Part shown: piece by piece, positions 41,644 through 52,439 of the stretch | How the letters are laid out: each line of letters opens with the position of its first letter | How positions within the stretch are numbered: the first letter of the stretch is position 1 | Origin: Bolinopsis microptera | Lineage: Eukaryota > Ctenophora > Tentaculata > Lobata > Bolinopsidae | DNA length: 60,000 nucleotides | Direction: 5' to 3' | Assembly (NCBI RefSeq): GCF_026151205.1 | Contig: NC_087083.1 | Coordinates: 5,684,460-5,744,459 of the forward strand | Made by a program: the position numbers and the translations under genes | Notes under the pieces: generated by a model | Seen by the model: the letters and a program-made list of their open reading frames with translations, nothing else | Database searches by the model: none | What the model was told of the DNA's origin: nothing

Positions 41644-44315
41644 ATGGGGCAAACGTACAGTTATTATACGTCGGCGGTGGTAGAGGACGTCTCTGAATCC
41701 GGTACTGATGATGACGGTTCGTTTTTTCTTCAAAGAAATAATAACCCCACTTAAAATAATTTCACATATTTATTTTGTTAAAACGTTCGCTTTATTCTGA
41801 GTATTCTACAAAAAAGAAGATCTTACTACTCAGTATCTGATGGTTAAAATTTTACGGTTAAAAGTCTAAACTGTGTCTACAATGTAGAATCTACATCAGT
41901 TATGGGTCTCTTTTGGACTCTTCAAGTTCACGCCATGATTCAGCTCGACCAAAGCAATAAGCGGTTTACAACTAGCTGTGACTGCTAATCGCATCTTCCT
42001 TCATGGATTCCCTTTCCAATTGATTGCAAAATTCTTTGTTGGATCAGTGGTACTTCCAGTTCACAACATTCTTTGTTGTACCGGTGGAACTTCCAGTCCA
42101 TGTTTATTGTATCCTTACCATTCTACCAGCTCTATGTGCTCTTACCATTCTACCAGCTCTATGTGCTCTAACCATTCTACCAGCTCTATGTGCTCTTACC
42201 ATTCTACCAGCTCTATGTGCCCTTACCATTCTACCAGCTCTATGTGCTCTTACCATTCTACCAGCTCTATGTGCTCTTACCATTCTACCAGCTCTATGTG
42301 CTCTTACCATTCTACCAGCTCTATGTGCTCTTACCATTCTACCAGCTCTATGTGCTCTTACCATTCTACCAGCTCTATGTGCTCTTACCATTCTACCAGC
42401 TCTATGTGCTCTTACCATTCTACCAGCTCTATGTGCTCTTACCATTCTACCAGCTCTATGTGCTCTTTTATAATGACTCAGTCAGCGTGTCAGGTTTTAA
42501 AGCTATACAACAGTATGTAGTAGTGACGATACAAGGAATTCTGAATTTCCTCCTGAGCTGTTCAAGCTTTTGCTTTCCTGACACTTAATATCATATGAGG
42601 TCTTGTTACTATGGTGACATTACCATATAAGGTAATGTTAAACGCATGTCCCTCTCAGTTGCTGTTATCCAGGCTCCAAGGTAAAAGAAGACTGTCACGG
42701 TTTCCAAATGGTTTTCAGTACTATTGGCAAAACTTATCTTTTCTGCTGGCTATTCAGAGTCAACGTCAGAGTCGTTCACGGCTATAGCCAAAGTAAAACT
42801 GTAGTCAATGACAATGATGAGCAAGGAAGGGGCCAAAGTGTTTCCTTGTAGGACTCCAACCAGGATGATCATTCCAGTGCATCAGCATATACCTTTTGTG
42901 AGCGTAACCATAATGCCAATGCTTTAAATAACTCCATAAACAGAACTCTGTGTACACTATCAACGGCACTATTAACACCCTCGTAGCCTTTGGAAGCTCT
43001 TCCTTTATGTTGAGTGGAGTTTCAATGGTGCTGATGAGATGTCAGTGACTCGAGGTGGATTGTCAAGTGTCATTATTTAATTCCATGACGATTGTAACAT
43101 ATTACGATCTCTCATCTCTGTTACACTGTAACAGATTCGTAGAATTACATTTTATTCATTCCCTCCCCAGTTATATGTTGACTACTTGTATAATTCTGCT
43201 TGAAAATCTAAGCCAAACATTTTATTTAGGACACAAAAAACTTATTATCCTAAATATCGTCCATTTCAGAGTCTGAGTCTGAAGTTGAAGAAGTCATCGT
43301 GATGCCATCGCTGGATCTTGATCAAACCCCGGCAGGTACGAGATAAAGTATATAATGATAAAAGAGGTACCTCTGAAATATAATTCTGGTTACAATATTG
43401 ATTCAGCGAAAATGTTATACAAAATGTGCTTGTTTTCAAGAATAAAACACATGATATATTTCAGATAATGAACTCGAAACACCAACCGTCGAAGTCGAGC
43501 CAACAACCGTCGAAGTCGAGCCACCAACCGTCGAGCCACCAGCTATCAAGAAAAAATCTCTCAAAAAGAAGACTTCGTCACCATTTTTTCGAGTATTTCG
43601 ACCAGTCGCCAAAGTTGAAACACCAGCTGAAGAACATGAAACATCTAATAGTGAAGTGAAAGACGAAACAGCAGCAGTAGAAGAAAATAAAACACAAGCT
43701 TTGGAAGAGACTGACACACCTAATGGTGGAGTTGAAGATGAAACAACAGCAGAAGTAGCAGATAATGAAGAGCAACCTCTGGAAGAGGTCACGACAAAGG
43801 CTAAAGTCGAGACACTAATAGTTGAAGTCGAAGACCTGACCGTTGATGTTGGGGCAGAAGCAGCGACAAATGAAGAAGAAAAAGAAGAAGCGATATGGGC
43901 AAAGGGTCCGGGCTTGATGGACTGTTTTGTCGGTGATCTGGGTGACTTCCAAGTCTTCACCAAAGATGATGGACTCGGTTCATTAAGTGTGAACGTAAAG
44001 GGACCCAAACCCAAATCTAAATTAAATAAGTGGAAGGGAACGAAACGGCCGGTCAGTTGTAGATACAACCCAAAAGTAGCCGGAAAGTACATTATCACAA
44101 TCAAATGGGGCAAAAATTGTAAAAACCACGTCAAAGGAAGTCCATTCACAGTACAAGTCACAGATCGTCCAGCTGAAGAAATCGAAACACCAGCAATAGA
44201 ATTGGAATCGCCAGCGGTTGAAACGTCAAGTGTTGATCTTAGCCTCGAATCAGATGAGGAAGAATCAGATGAGGAAGTAGCAGTGGAGGAAGGAACATAT
44301 TGCAGGATTTTGTGA
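41644..44315 (+). CDS. Gene G: compact filamin-domain protein with CaaX tail
   Basis: Three exons, 41644-41716, 43270-43335 and 43465-44315, all joined in phase 1 with GT-AG borders, give 329 residues. This is the smallest complete member. Order: a short N-terminus ending SGTDDD; an acidic exon-2 peptide; VEVEPPTVEPP; the basic/aromatic motif KKKTSSPFFRVFRP; an acidic low-complexity spacer in place of the long heptads; a filamin repeat (about residues 189-284; IWAKGPGLMDCFVGDLGDF, GSLSVNVKGP, AGKYIITIKW, HVKGSPFTVQV); an acidic tail; and a terminal CRIL, a CaaX box with Leu. Intron 1 is 1553 bp and holds a 27-bp minisatellite and an antisense LINE remnant. It is probably cytosolic and prenylated. 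The 3' flank resembles that of gene A. Confidence 0.8.
42107..42466 (+). repeat. 27-bp minisatellite, about 13 units
   Basis: Unit CTTACCATTCTACCAGCTCT followed by ATGTGCT, with rare single-base variants (TCTAACC, TGCCCTTACC). It lies in intron 1 of gene G. The 27-bp period is divisible by three, so frames in all directions stay open; these are not genes. Confidence 0.95.
42610..43050 (-). pseudogene. Decayed LINE reverse-transcriptase fragment (antisense, in intron of gene G)
   Basis: On the minus strand GVLQGNTLAPFLLIIVIDY (about 42855-42800) is the conserved QG motif region of a LINE reverse transcriptase. FYLGAWITATERDM (about 42690-42645) is the region after the thumb. Between them the catalytic YADD block is deleted and a stop is present. 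It is a short, old remnant of a third LINE family. Confidence 0.6.
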
Positions 44316-44397
44316 ACATTTAAAAAATGATTAATGTGACATGTATAGCATAGATTAAAAAGTTTAATTAGATTGATAGTTAAAAATATATGAGAAT

Positions 44398-44590
44398 TAG
44401 TATGGCTTGGACATCAAATGTTGGAATTGAAACATCAGCGATCAAATTCGAAACACCAAATGTTAAAATGAAAACAAAAAATGTTGAAATCTAGAGCTGT
44501 TGAAATCGAAAATCAGTTATTGAAGTCGAAAATCAACATTGGAAGTTGAAGCAACTGCTGTTGAATTCGAATCACCTATGTTATACCGGA
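44398..44590 (+). pseudogene. Relict heptad-coding fragment downstream of gene G
   Basis: WTSNVGIETSAIKFETPNVK continues to a TAG at 44502-44504. After it, AVEIE-, VIEVE- and EVEATAVEFESP-like pieces appear in changing frames. It is a leftover of a duplicated family repeat. Confidence 0.6.
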
Positions 44591-45152
44591 TTTGTAACTT
44601 ATATAGTGTGGACACAATGTTTGTAATCAGTGAAAAATTTAAAGTTATATTGATTAACAATAACATAATGGTTTTATTTTGTAATGTGTAGTATACTTAA
44701 TTCGTATGCAGATGTCTAGTCGTAACGGAACGCAGTCTGGTTAGAAATAGATAAAAACGGAGAGAAAAGTGCCTACTAAAACCAATCGATCTAGATCACT
44801 AAATTTCAACAAAGAAAAGTGAAAAATGAGTACAGTGAGTTCTTGCCAATCAGTAAATATGATCTTTAGCTTCACAAAATAAGTGGTGACTGTGATTCTG
44901 AAGTTTGATTAGTCAATAGTTTATAGGTTTATGCTGATTGGTTAATGACTGTTACGTGTCAAAGAGTTGCTTCGCCCCTCCTCTGTCCCTTTGTGTAAGA
45001 ATGTTCTCCTTCAATTCCTCAAGTCTCTTCTAATATCTGCAAATAATCAACTAGGGGATGTAAAAACAATGGCGGTTAATGTGCATTCGTGGTCCACACT
45101 CCAGACAGTATCAAAACTAAGCTTCTCAAACAAAGGGGGACGACAAAACGGA

Positions 45153-46010
45153 GGGACAGAGGGACAGAGGGACAGAGGGACAGAGGGACAGAGGGACAGA
45201 GGGACAGAGGGACAGAGGGACAAGGGACAGAGGGACAGAGGGACAGAGGGACAGAGGGACAGAGGGAAAGAGGGACAGAGGGACAGAGGGACAGAGGGAC
45301 AGAGGGACAGAGGGACAGAGGGACAGATGGACAGAGGAACAGAGGGACAGAGGGACAGAGGGACAGAGGGACAGAGGGACAGAGGGACAGAGGGACAGAG
45401 GGACAGAGGGACAGAGGGACAGAGGGACAGAGGGACAGAGGGACAGAGGGACAGAGGGACAGAGGGACAGAGGGACAGAGGGACAGAGGGACAGAGGGAC
45501 AGAGGGACAGAGGGACAGAGGGACAGAGGGACAGAGGGACAGAGGGACAGAGGGACAGAGGGACAGAGGGACAGAGGGACAGAGGGACAGAGGGACAGAG
45601 GGACAGAGGGACAGAGGGACAGAGGGACAGAGGGACAGAGGGACAGAGGGACAGAGGGACAGAGGGACAGAGGGACAGAGGGACAGAGGGAAAGAGGGAC
45701 AGAGGGACAGAGGGACAGAGGGACAGAGGGACAGAGGGACAGAGGGACAGATGGACAGAGGAACAGAGGGACAGAGGGACAGAGGGACAGAGGGACAGAG
45801 GGACAGAGGGACAGAGGGACAGAGGGACAGAGGGACAGAGGGACAGAGGGACAGAGGGACAGAGGGACAGAGGGAAAGAGGGACAGAGGGACAGATGGAC
45901 AGAGGGACAGAGGAACAGAGGGACAGAGGGACAGAGGGACAGAGGGACAGAGGGACAGAGGGACAGAGGGACAGAGGGACAGAGGGACAGAGGGACAGAG
46001 GGACAGAGGG
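45153..46010 (+). repeat. (GGGACAGA)n satellite, about 107 units with variants
   Basis: The 8-bp unit is punctuated by variant units (GGGAAAGA, GATGGACA, GAGGAACA). These recur as a higher-order block near 45264-45345, 45691-45770 and 45873-45915. One CAAGGGACAG slip occurs near 45222. It is open in several frames only because the unit lacks stops. Confidence 0.95.
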
Positions 46011-46235
46011 AAATTAAAAACCTTTCGGCCTTCTAATCTGGATCCCACAGAGATGAGATCACGTCACCCAACAGTTACGATTAATTGATGACCTGATCAA
46101 TTGATTTCAGTTGATTTATCAAAAAATGGGCTTGAGTTAATGTTATGTGTAGATTTTACATGATAACTTAGCAAATATCATCTGTAAATGCCACTGCTTC
46201 GTTGACAGTATCAAAACTGAGCTTCTCAAACAAAG

Positions 46236-47607
46236 GGGGACAAGGGACAGAGGGACAGATGGACAGATGGACAGAGGGACAGAGGGACAGAGGGACAGAG
46301 GGACAGAGGGACAGAGGGACAGAGGGACAGAGGGACAGAGGGACAGAGGGACAGAGGGACAGAGGGACAGAGGGACAGAGGGACAGAGGGACAGAGGGAC
46401 AGAGGGACAGAGGGACAGAGGGACAGAGGGACAGAGGGACAGAGGGACAGAGGGACAGAGGGACAGAGGGACAGAGGGACAGAGGGACAGAGGGACAGAG
46501 GGACAGAGGGACAGAGGGACAGAGGGACAGAGGGACAGAGGGACAGAGGGACAGAGGGACAGAGGGACAGAGGGACAGAGGGACAGAGGGACAGAGGGAC
46601 AGAGGGACAGAGGGACAGAGGGACAGAGGGACAGAGGGACAGAGGGACAGAGGGACAGAGGGACAGAGGGACAGAGGGACAGAGGGACAGAGGGACAGAG
46701 GGACAGAGGGACAGAGGGACAGAGGGACAGAGGGACAGAGGGACAGAGGGACAGAGGGACAGAGGGACAGAGGGACAGAGGGACAGAGGGACAGAGGGAC
46801 AGAGGGACAGAGGGACAGAGGGACAGAGGGACAGAGGGACAGAGGGACAGAGGGACAGAGGGACAGAGGGACAGAGGGACAGAGGGACAGAGGGACAGAG
46901 GGACAGAGGGACAGAGGGACAGAGGGACAGAGGGACAGAGGGACAGAGGGACAGAGGGACAGAGGGACAGAGGGACAGAGGGACAGAGGGACAGAGGGAC
47001 AGAGGGACAGAGGGACAGAGGGACAGAGGGACAGAGGGACAGAGGGACAGAGGGACAGAGGGACAGAGGGACAGAGGGACAGAGGGACAGAGGGACAGAG
47101 GGACAGAGGGACAGAGGGACAGAGGGACAGAGGGACAGAGGGACAGAGGGACAGAGGGACAGAGGGACAGAGGGACAGAGGGACAGAGGGACAGAGGGAC
47201 AGAGGGACAGAGGGACAGAGGGACAGAGGGACAGAGGGACAGAGGGACAGAGGGACAGAGGGACAGAGGGACAGAGGGACAGAGGGACAGAGGGACAGAG
47301 GGACAGAGGGACAGAGGGACAGAGGGACAGAGGGACAGAGGGACAGAGGGACAGAGGGACAGAGGGACAGAGGGACAGAGGGACAGAGGGACAGAGGGAC
47401 AGAGGGACAGAGGGACAGAGGGACAGAGGGACAGAGGGACAGAGGGACAGAGGGACAGAGGGACAGAGGGACAGAGGGACAGAGGGACAGAGGGACAGAG
47501 GGACAGAGGGACAGAGGGACAGAGGGACAGAGGGACAGAGGGACAGAGGGACAGAGGGACAGAGGGACAGAGGGACAGAGGGACAGAGGGACAGAGGGAC
47601 AGAGGGA
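46236..47607 (+). repeat. (GGGACAGA)n satellite, about 170 nearly perfect units
   Basis: After a short variant start (CAAGGGACAG, GATGGACAGATGGACAG) the 8-bp unit repeats without visible variation for about 1.3 kb. It is more homogeneous than its sister array, so recently expanded or contracted. Length in the assembly should be regarded as approximate. Confidence 0.95.
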
Positions 47608-47796
47608 AATTAAAAACCTTTCGGCCTTCTAATCTGGATCCCACAGAGATGAGATCACGTCACCCAACAGTTACGATTAATTGATGACCTGATCAATTGA
47701 TTTCAGTTGATTTATCAAAAAATGGGCTTGAGTTAATGTTATGTGTAGATTTTACATGATAACTTAGCAAATATCATCTGTAAATGCCACTGCTTT

Positions 47797-48160
47797 GTTG
47801 CCCCCTTCGTTTGAGAAGGTCAGTTTTGATACTATGTGGAGTGTGGACCATGAATTGCCTTAGTTGATTATTTGCAGCAAAGAGGAGACTTGAGGAATTG
47901 AAGGAGAACATTCTTACACAAATGGATGTGCTTAAAACTTACAGCTAATGGACAAACAATGATCTGTCAAATTCTTGAAATATCTACAGTTGTCAACTTT
48001 AAGAACAATCGACTTCCATGATAGACCGTATCTTCTAGCTTTAGTTAGTATTTCTTGATAATGTTTTTGATGTTGTAAATTCTATTGCAGATTGAGACAT
48101 GATTTTCTTGAAAATCATTTGAGCAATTATTTTAATGAACTGCGAAAATTTAGCAAAATT
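47797..48160 (+). repeat. Upstream module, copy 7
   Basis: TTTGTTGCCCCCTTCGTTTG, GATTATTTGCAGCAAAGAGG (core about 47878), CTTACACAAATGGATGTGCT, AACTTTAAGAACAATCGACT and GATTTTCTTGAAAATCATTT. The left half doubles as the right arm of the satellite block. It precedes gene H. Confidence 0.7.
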
Positions 48161-48373
48161 GGGCGAACCACAGTATGATCGATATGCTGCTGTTTCCGGT
48201 TCGGCATTTCGCATCCTTGACCGGTGGTCTATTCGTTACCCCTTAATAATTTCAATTTATGATTGACACTTATACAGAGTTATAGAGTTAGAACTAGTGA
48301 ACGTGCTTTTAGGTATTCCTCAACACATTTGATTTTATTTCCCTTAGAAGAATGAAACTGTAAAAAGTCCTAC

Positions 48374-50974
48374 ATGACTTTAACTGACGTTTCTGAAGCC
48401 GGTACTGGTGATGACGGTTGGTTTTTGTTTAAAAAAAATTTGCAAGGGATTACACGAACGTAAAATAGATTCACATATTTGCTTCAAATATTTGCTTTCA
48501 GGTTCAATCTGCAAATTCAGTAGTATGATTCTGCTTGACAAATGAAACCCAACATATAGGCACAAATAATTCTGAACTGAAATATCGCCCATTTCAGAGC
48601 CCAAGTCAGTGGAAATGAGTGCGGATATGGAAGTAGAAGTGAGCTTGGAGGCGTCTCTGCCATCAGTGGAACTTAACCACACCTTTGAGAGTCATGAACC
48701 AGAAACCCTGACAGGTATGAGGTCTATAAGTATAAAGTAAATACTGATATAAAACAGGTTACTCTGAGTTATAATTCTTGTTAGGATTCTTGTTAGATAC
48801 ATACATGTACTTGTGCTAGTTTTCAATTTGCGCCTGATATGTTTAAACCCTGGTATATTTCAGTTGAAGTGGCAGATGTCTCCCGGACACCATTCCAGAC
48901 AACTGAAGAGAATTCTGCTGAAGCAATCGAGGGGGTAAATGTGAAAATGTCGGACTCTGCAGCCACAGACATTAACAGGGAAAACGAAGGTTTCAAAGGA
49001 GATTCAATCCGAAGCATTTCTTCTGAGGAAGAGTTTTTACGTGCTGAGCAAAGAATATCCAATGAAATAGAACTATCAAGTCTATATAGCATGGATTTTG
49101 AAACATCATCAGTCCAGTATCAAGACGAAACATCAGATGCACCAGAAAATGAAGTACAAGCTCCTGAAGACGTATCTTCAAAAGTCAAAGTCGAGACACT
49201 TGAAACCGAAATTCCAGTTGACCAGGTTGAAACACTAAATGCAGAAATCAAAACACCAACTGTTAAATTCGAAACACCAGCCGTCGAAATGGAGCCAGCA
49301 AAAACAGCTGTCAAAAGGAAGACTTCATTTCGATTTTTACAATTGTTTCGATCTGCTCCCAAACGTGAAACGCCTGAATCGATATGGGCAGAGGGACCGG
49401 GCTTGGTGGACTGTTTTGTGGGAGATAAAGGCTACTTCCAAGTCTTCACCAGAGATGCAGGACAAGGTACACTTAGTGTAAGGGTGATGGGACCTAAAGA
49501 AAACTCTCGTGTAGTTAAGTGGAAGGGAGCCAAACGGGCTGTTAGCGGCAAATTTAACCGTAAAATAGCTGGAAAGTACACGATTAAAATCAAGTGGGAG
49601 AATAGACATATCAAAGGCAGTCCATTCAAGATAAAAGCCACAAAACGTCCAGCTATTGAAATCGAAACACCAGATGTTGAAATCGAAACACCTGATGTTG
49701 AAATCGAAACACCAGCTGTCCACGTTGAAACGCCAGATGTAGAAATCGATACACCAGATGTTGAAATTGAAACGCCAGATGTTGAAATCGAAACACCAGA
49801 TGAAGAAATCGTAACACCAGATGTTGCAATCGAAACTCCAGCTGTCCAGGTTGAAATACCAAATGTTGAAATCGAAACACCAGATGTTGACATCGAAACA
49901 CCAGCTGTCCACGTTGAAACGCCAGATGTTGAAATCGAAACACCAGCTGTCTACGTTGAAATGCCAGATGTTGAAATCGATACACCAGATGTTGAAATTG
50001 AAACGCCAGATGTTGAAATCGATACACCAGATGTTGAAATCGAAACACCAGATGTTGACATCGAAACACCAGCTGTCCACGTTGAAACGCCAGATGTTGA
50101 AATCGATACACCAAATATTGAAATCGAAACACCAGATGTTGACATCGAAACACCAGCTGTCCACGTTGAAACGCCAAATGTTGAAATCGATACACCAGAT
50201 GTTGAAATCGAAACGCCAGATGTTGAAATTGAAACACCAGCTTTTGAAATCGAACCATCATATGTTGGATTCGAAACATCAGATGTTGACATCGAAACAC
50301 CAGGTGACCAGGTTGAAACACCAAATGTTGAAATCGAAACACCAGATTTTGAAATCGAAACACCAGATTTTGAAATCGAAACACCAGATGTTGTAATCAA
50401 AACATCAAATGTTAAAATCGAAACACCAGATCTTGGAATTGAAACTCCAAATGTTGAAATCGAGACGCCAGAAGTCGAAATCGAAACATCAGATATTGAA
50501 ATTGCAATATCAGATGTTGGAATTGAAACACCAGATGTTGAAATCGATACACCAGCTTTTGAAATCGAAACACCAGCTTTTGAAATCGAAACAACAGATT
50601 TTGAAATCGAAGCATCAGATGTTGAAATTGAAACATCAGACGTTGAAATTGAAACATCAGACGTTGAAATTGAAACATCAGATGTTGAAATTGAAACATC
50701 AGACGTTGAAATTGAAACACCAACAATCGAATTTGAAGCGACAACTGTCGAAACGGACACAAAGGCTTTGGAAATAAAGACAGCTGCAAAAGGAGTAGGG
50801 ATCTTATTCGTGCTTATACTATTATTACCATTAGTTGTGATATTAACAGTTGTACTCGTAATGTTTCGTGCTGATTTGGAAAAATATATGGTAATGATTG
50901 GTGGTCTTGCAGGATTCTGTGAACATTTCTTAATTGCCCCTTTTATGGGAGTTTTCATGAAAAGCATCGGTTGA
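48374..50974 (+). CDS. Gene H: filamin-domain, heptad-repeat protein with transmembrane tail
   Basis: Exons 48374-48416, 48598-48714 and 48864-50974, all phase 1 with GT-AG borders, give 756 residues. An upstream in-frame TGA supports the ATG. Order: a short N-terminus (SEAGTGDDEP); an acidic stretch with a weak EEEFLRAEQR helix; basic/aromatic motif KRKTSFRFLQLFRS; one filamin repeat (about residues 225-315; IWAEGPGLVDCFVGDKGYF, GTLSVRVMGP, AGKYTIKIKW, HIKGSPFKIKA); very regular DVEIETP/AVHVETP heptads (about 317-679); and a transmembrane helix (about 696-722, GILFVLILLLPLVVILTVVLV), with 34 further residues containing a second weakly hydrophobic stretch. The sequence coding CRIL-stop in genes G and B survives here out of frame (50908-50922), so the present C-terminus arose by frameshift. 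A cytosolic protein anchored by its C-terminus is inferred. Confidence 0.8.
50908..50922 (+). other. Out-of-frame relict CaaX tail inside gene H
   Basis: TGCAGGATTCTGTGAACATT corresponds to TGCAGGATTTTGTGAACATT at the end of gene G, where it encodes CRIL and a stop. In gene H it is read in another frame (GFCEHF), and translation continues 17 codons to 50974. Confidence 0.75.
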
Positions 50975-50981
50975 AGGTTTA

Positions 50982-50987
50982 AATAAA
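50982..50987 (+). promoter_or_regulatory. Candidate poly(A) signal of gene H
   Basis: AATAAA starting 8 bases after the stop, which is unusually close. It may reflect extension of the reading frame into former 3' UTR. Confidence 0.4.
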
Positions 50988-51714
50988 TACATAGTCGCGG
51001 TTTAATTAAAGTTTTGAAAACAAATATGAAGAATAGTATGTGTTTGATAAATGCTTATGCTATACTGGATTTGGGAACTTTTTATGGACTAGCTTGATGT
51101 TTGTGACTAGTAAAACCTGAAGATTTACTAATTTACTCTAAATTAATGAATGTGTATAGTTATAATAGTAATTTTGATAAACATAATGCGTTTATTTTTT
51201 CTTGTGTCTTTCTTAATTTTTGACAACTGTCGTCATAACACGCATTTTGGATATGAGAATACTAGCAGTCAAATCAGTTAAAGTTTACAACGGCGGCAGT
51301 ATTTGCTGTTGAAAACATAAAGTATCAAAAAATACACCGGCTACCAGGATGGAAGTGGGATCATCAGTCAAAGTATTAGCTGCTTTTTCATTCGAGGGTA
51401 CTTTTAGTACTTTAGTATTCTTTAGTACTACTAAAAATATACTTTATCGGCTTAGTTAGTCTAGCTTTTGAATTTTTGGGAATGATCAGCTCATAAATTC
51501 GGACAAACAAATTATTTTGTGATAGCAATTTTTAGTGATTTTAACGATTATCAGTCAATTTTGGCGTGGTTGTATGTTTACAACTTAGGGCCACTACCCT
51601 AAAATCCAATTTTATTAATTTATCGATTTTTTTGGATGCTGATTCGAGCATGCTAAACATAGGATTTGATTTTCATTTGATCCCTTACGTAAAATTATGT
51701 ATTTGCTTAACAGA
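50988..51714. other. Intergenic stretch after gene H
   Basis: AT-rich, including a cluster of GTACTTTTAGTACTTTAGTA-type short palindromes (about 51399-51440). No gene or element end recognised. Confidence 0.5.
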
Positions 51715-51812
51715 TATCAAAATAGTTAGACGGACAGACGGACAGACGGACAGACGGACAGACGTACAGGTGGACAGAAGGACAGACGGACAGACGGACA
51801 AAAATAACGAAA
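51715..51812 (+). repeat. (GACGGACA)n short satellite
   Basis: About twelve imperfect units of GACGGACA. The unit differs by one base from GAGGGACA, the unit of the arrays at 45.2-47.6 kb, suggesting a common origin or common expansion mechanism. Confidence 0.85.
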
Positions 51813-52439
51813 ACAGTCCAGAATAATGTGTGAACGTTTTTGTTTTACATTTAAAAATTTGGCTTAATTTATATTCGTTAACAATTTCATTTATTTTTAG
51901 TGTTTTCTCTATCACGGCTAGATATGCAAATGTCCAATATATACCCTTACATCTACTTCAACTCTTCAATTTTCATTCTTACTTCGTGGAAACATTTTTT
52001 GTTCACCTGCATTTGAACTGTGAACTGTCAACAGTTTACAGTAATTGTGGAATTTCGATTGTTTCACTTTTGCGCCAACTCGTAAATACTTAAATAATAA
52101 ATATCTCTGCAGATATCTTTCGCAAAATATCGCTATTAGTTCAGTTTTCAATGTAGAGACACAAGTAGGGATTTCAAATTGGATTTGCAATCATATCTTA
52201 CTATATATAAAGCGAGACTATATATATCTGTTGCCATTTTACTGACACCACGTCATCAACTTTAACAAAACTTTCCGCGAAAGACTTGATAGATACAAAA
52301 TACGCCATTAAAACTTTTTTGACAGGGTCGAATGCTTTTATAACCTTTTGACCGGTATGAAGAAATTAAAAATCGGCCCAGAAATAATAATTTTAGGTCC
52401 TGCAATTTGGGCCCCAAGTGGTGTCAAAATCACTAAATA

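Larger units (their letters stand above)
44990..47924. repeat. Satellite block between inverted arms
   Basis: Left arm 44990-45138 is the reverse complement of 47797-47924 (the core of upstream module 7). Both contain the sense or antisense of GGAATTGAAGGAGAACATTC and AGTGTGGACCA. Between them lie two direct units, 45103-46205 and 46206-47800. Each starts CAGTATCAAAACT, carries an 8-bp satellite, and ends with the same ~195-bp sequence (AATTAAAAACCTTTCGGCCT ... AAATGCCACTGCTT). The block is a foldback-like structure built on family upstream sequence. No transposase is seen. Confidence 0.75.

Noticed and set aside
45047-47644. Very long open frames through the GGGACAGA arrays
   Set aside because: Same artefact with an 8-bp unit; the peptides are purely periodic on both strands.
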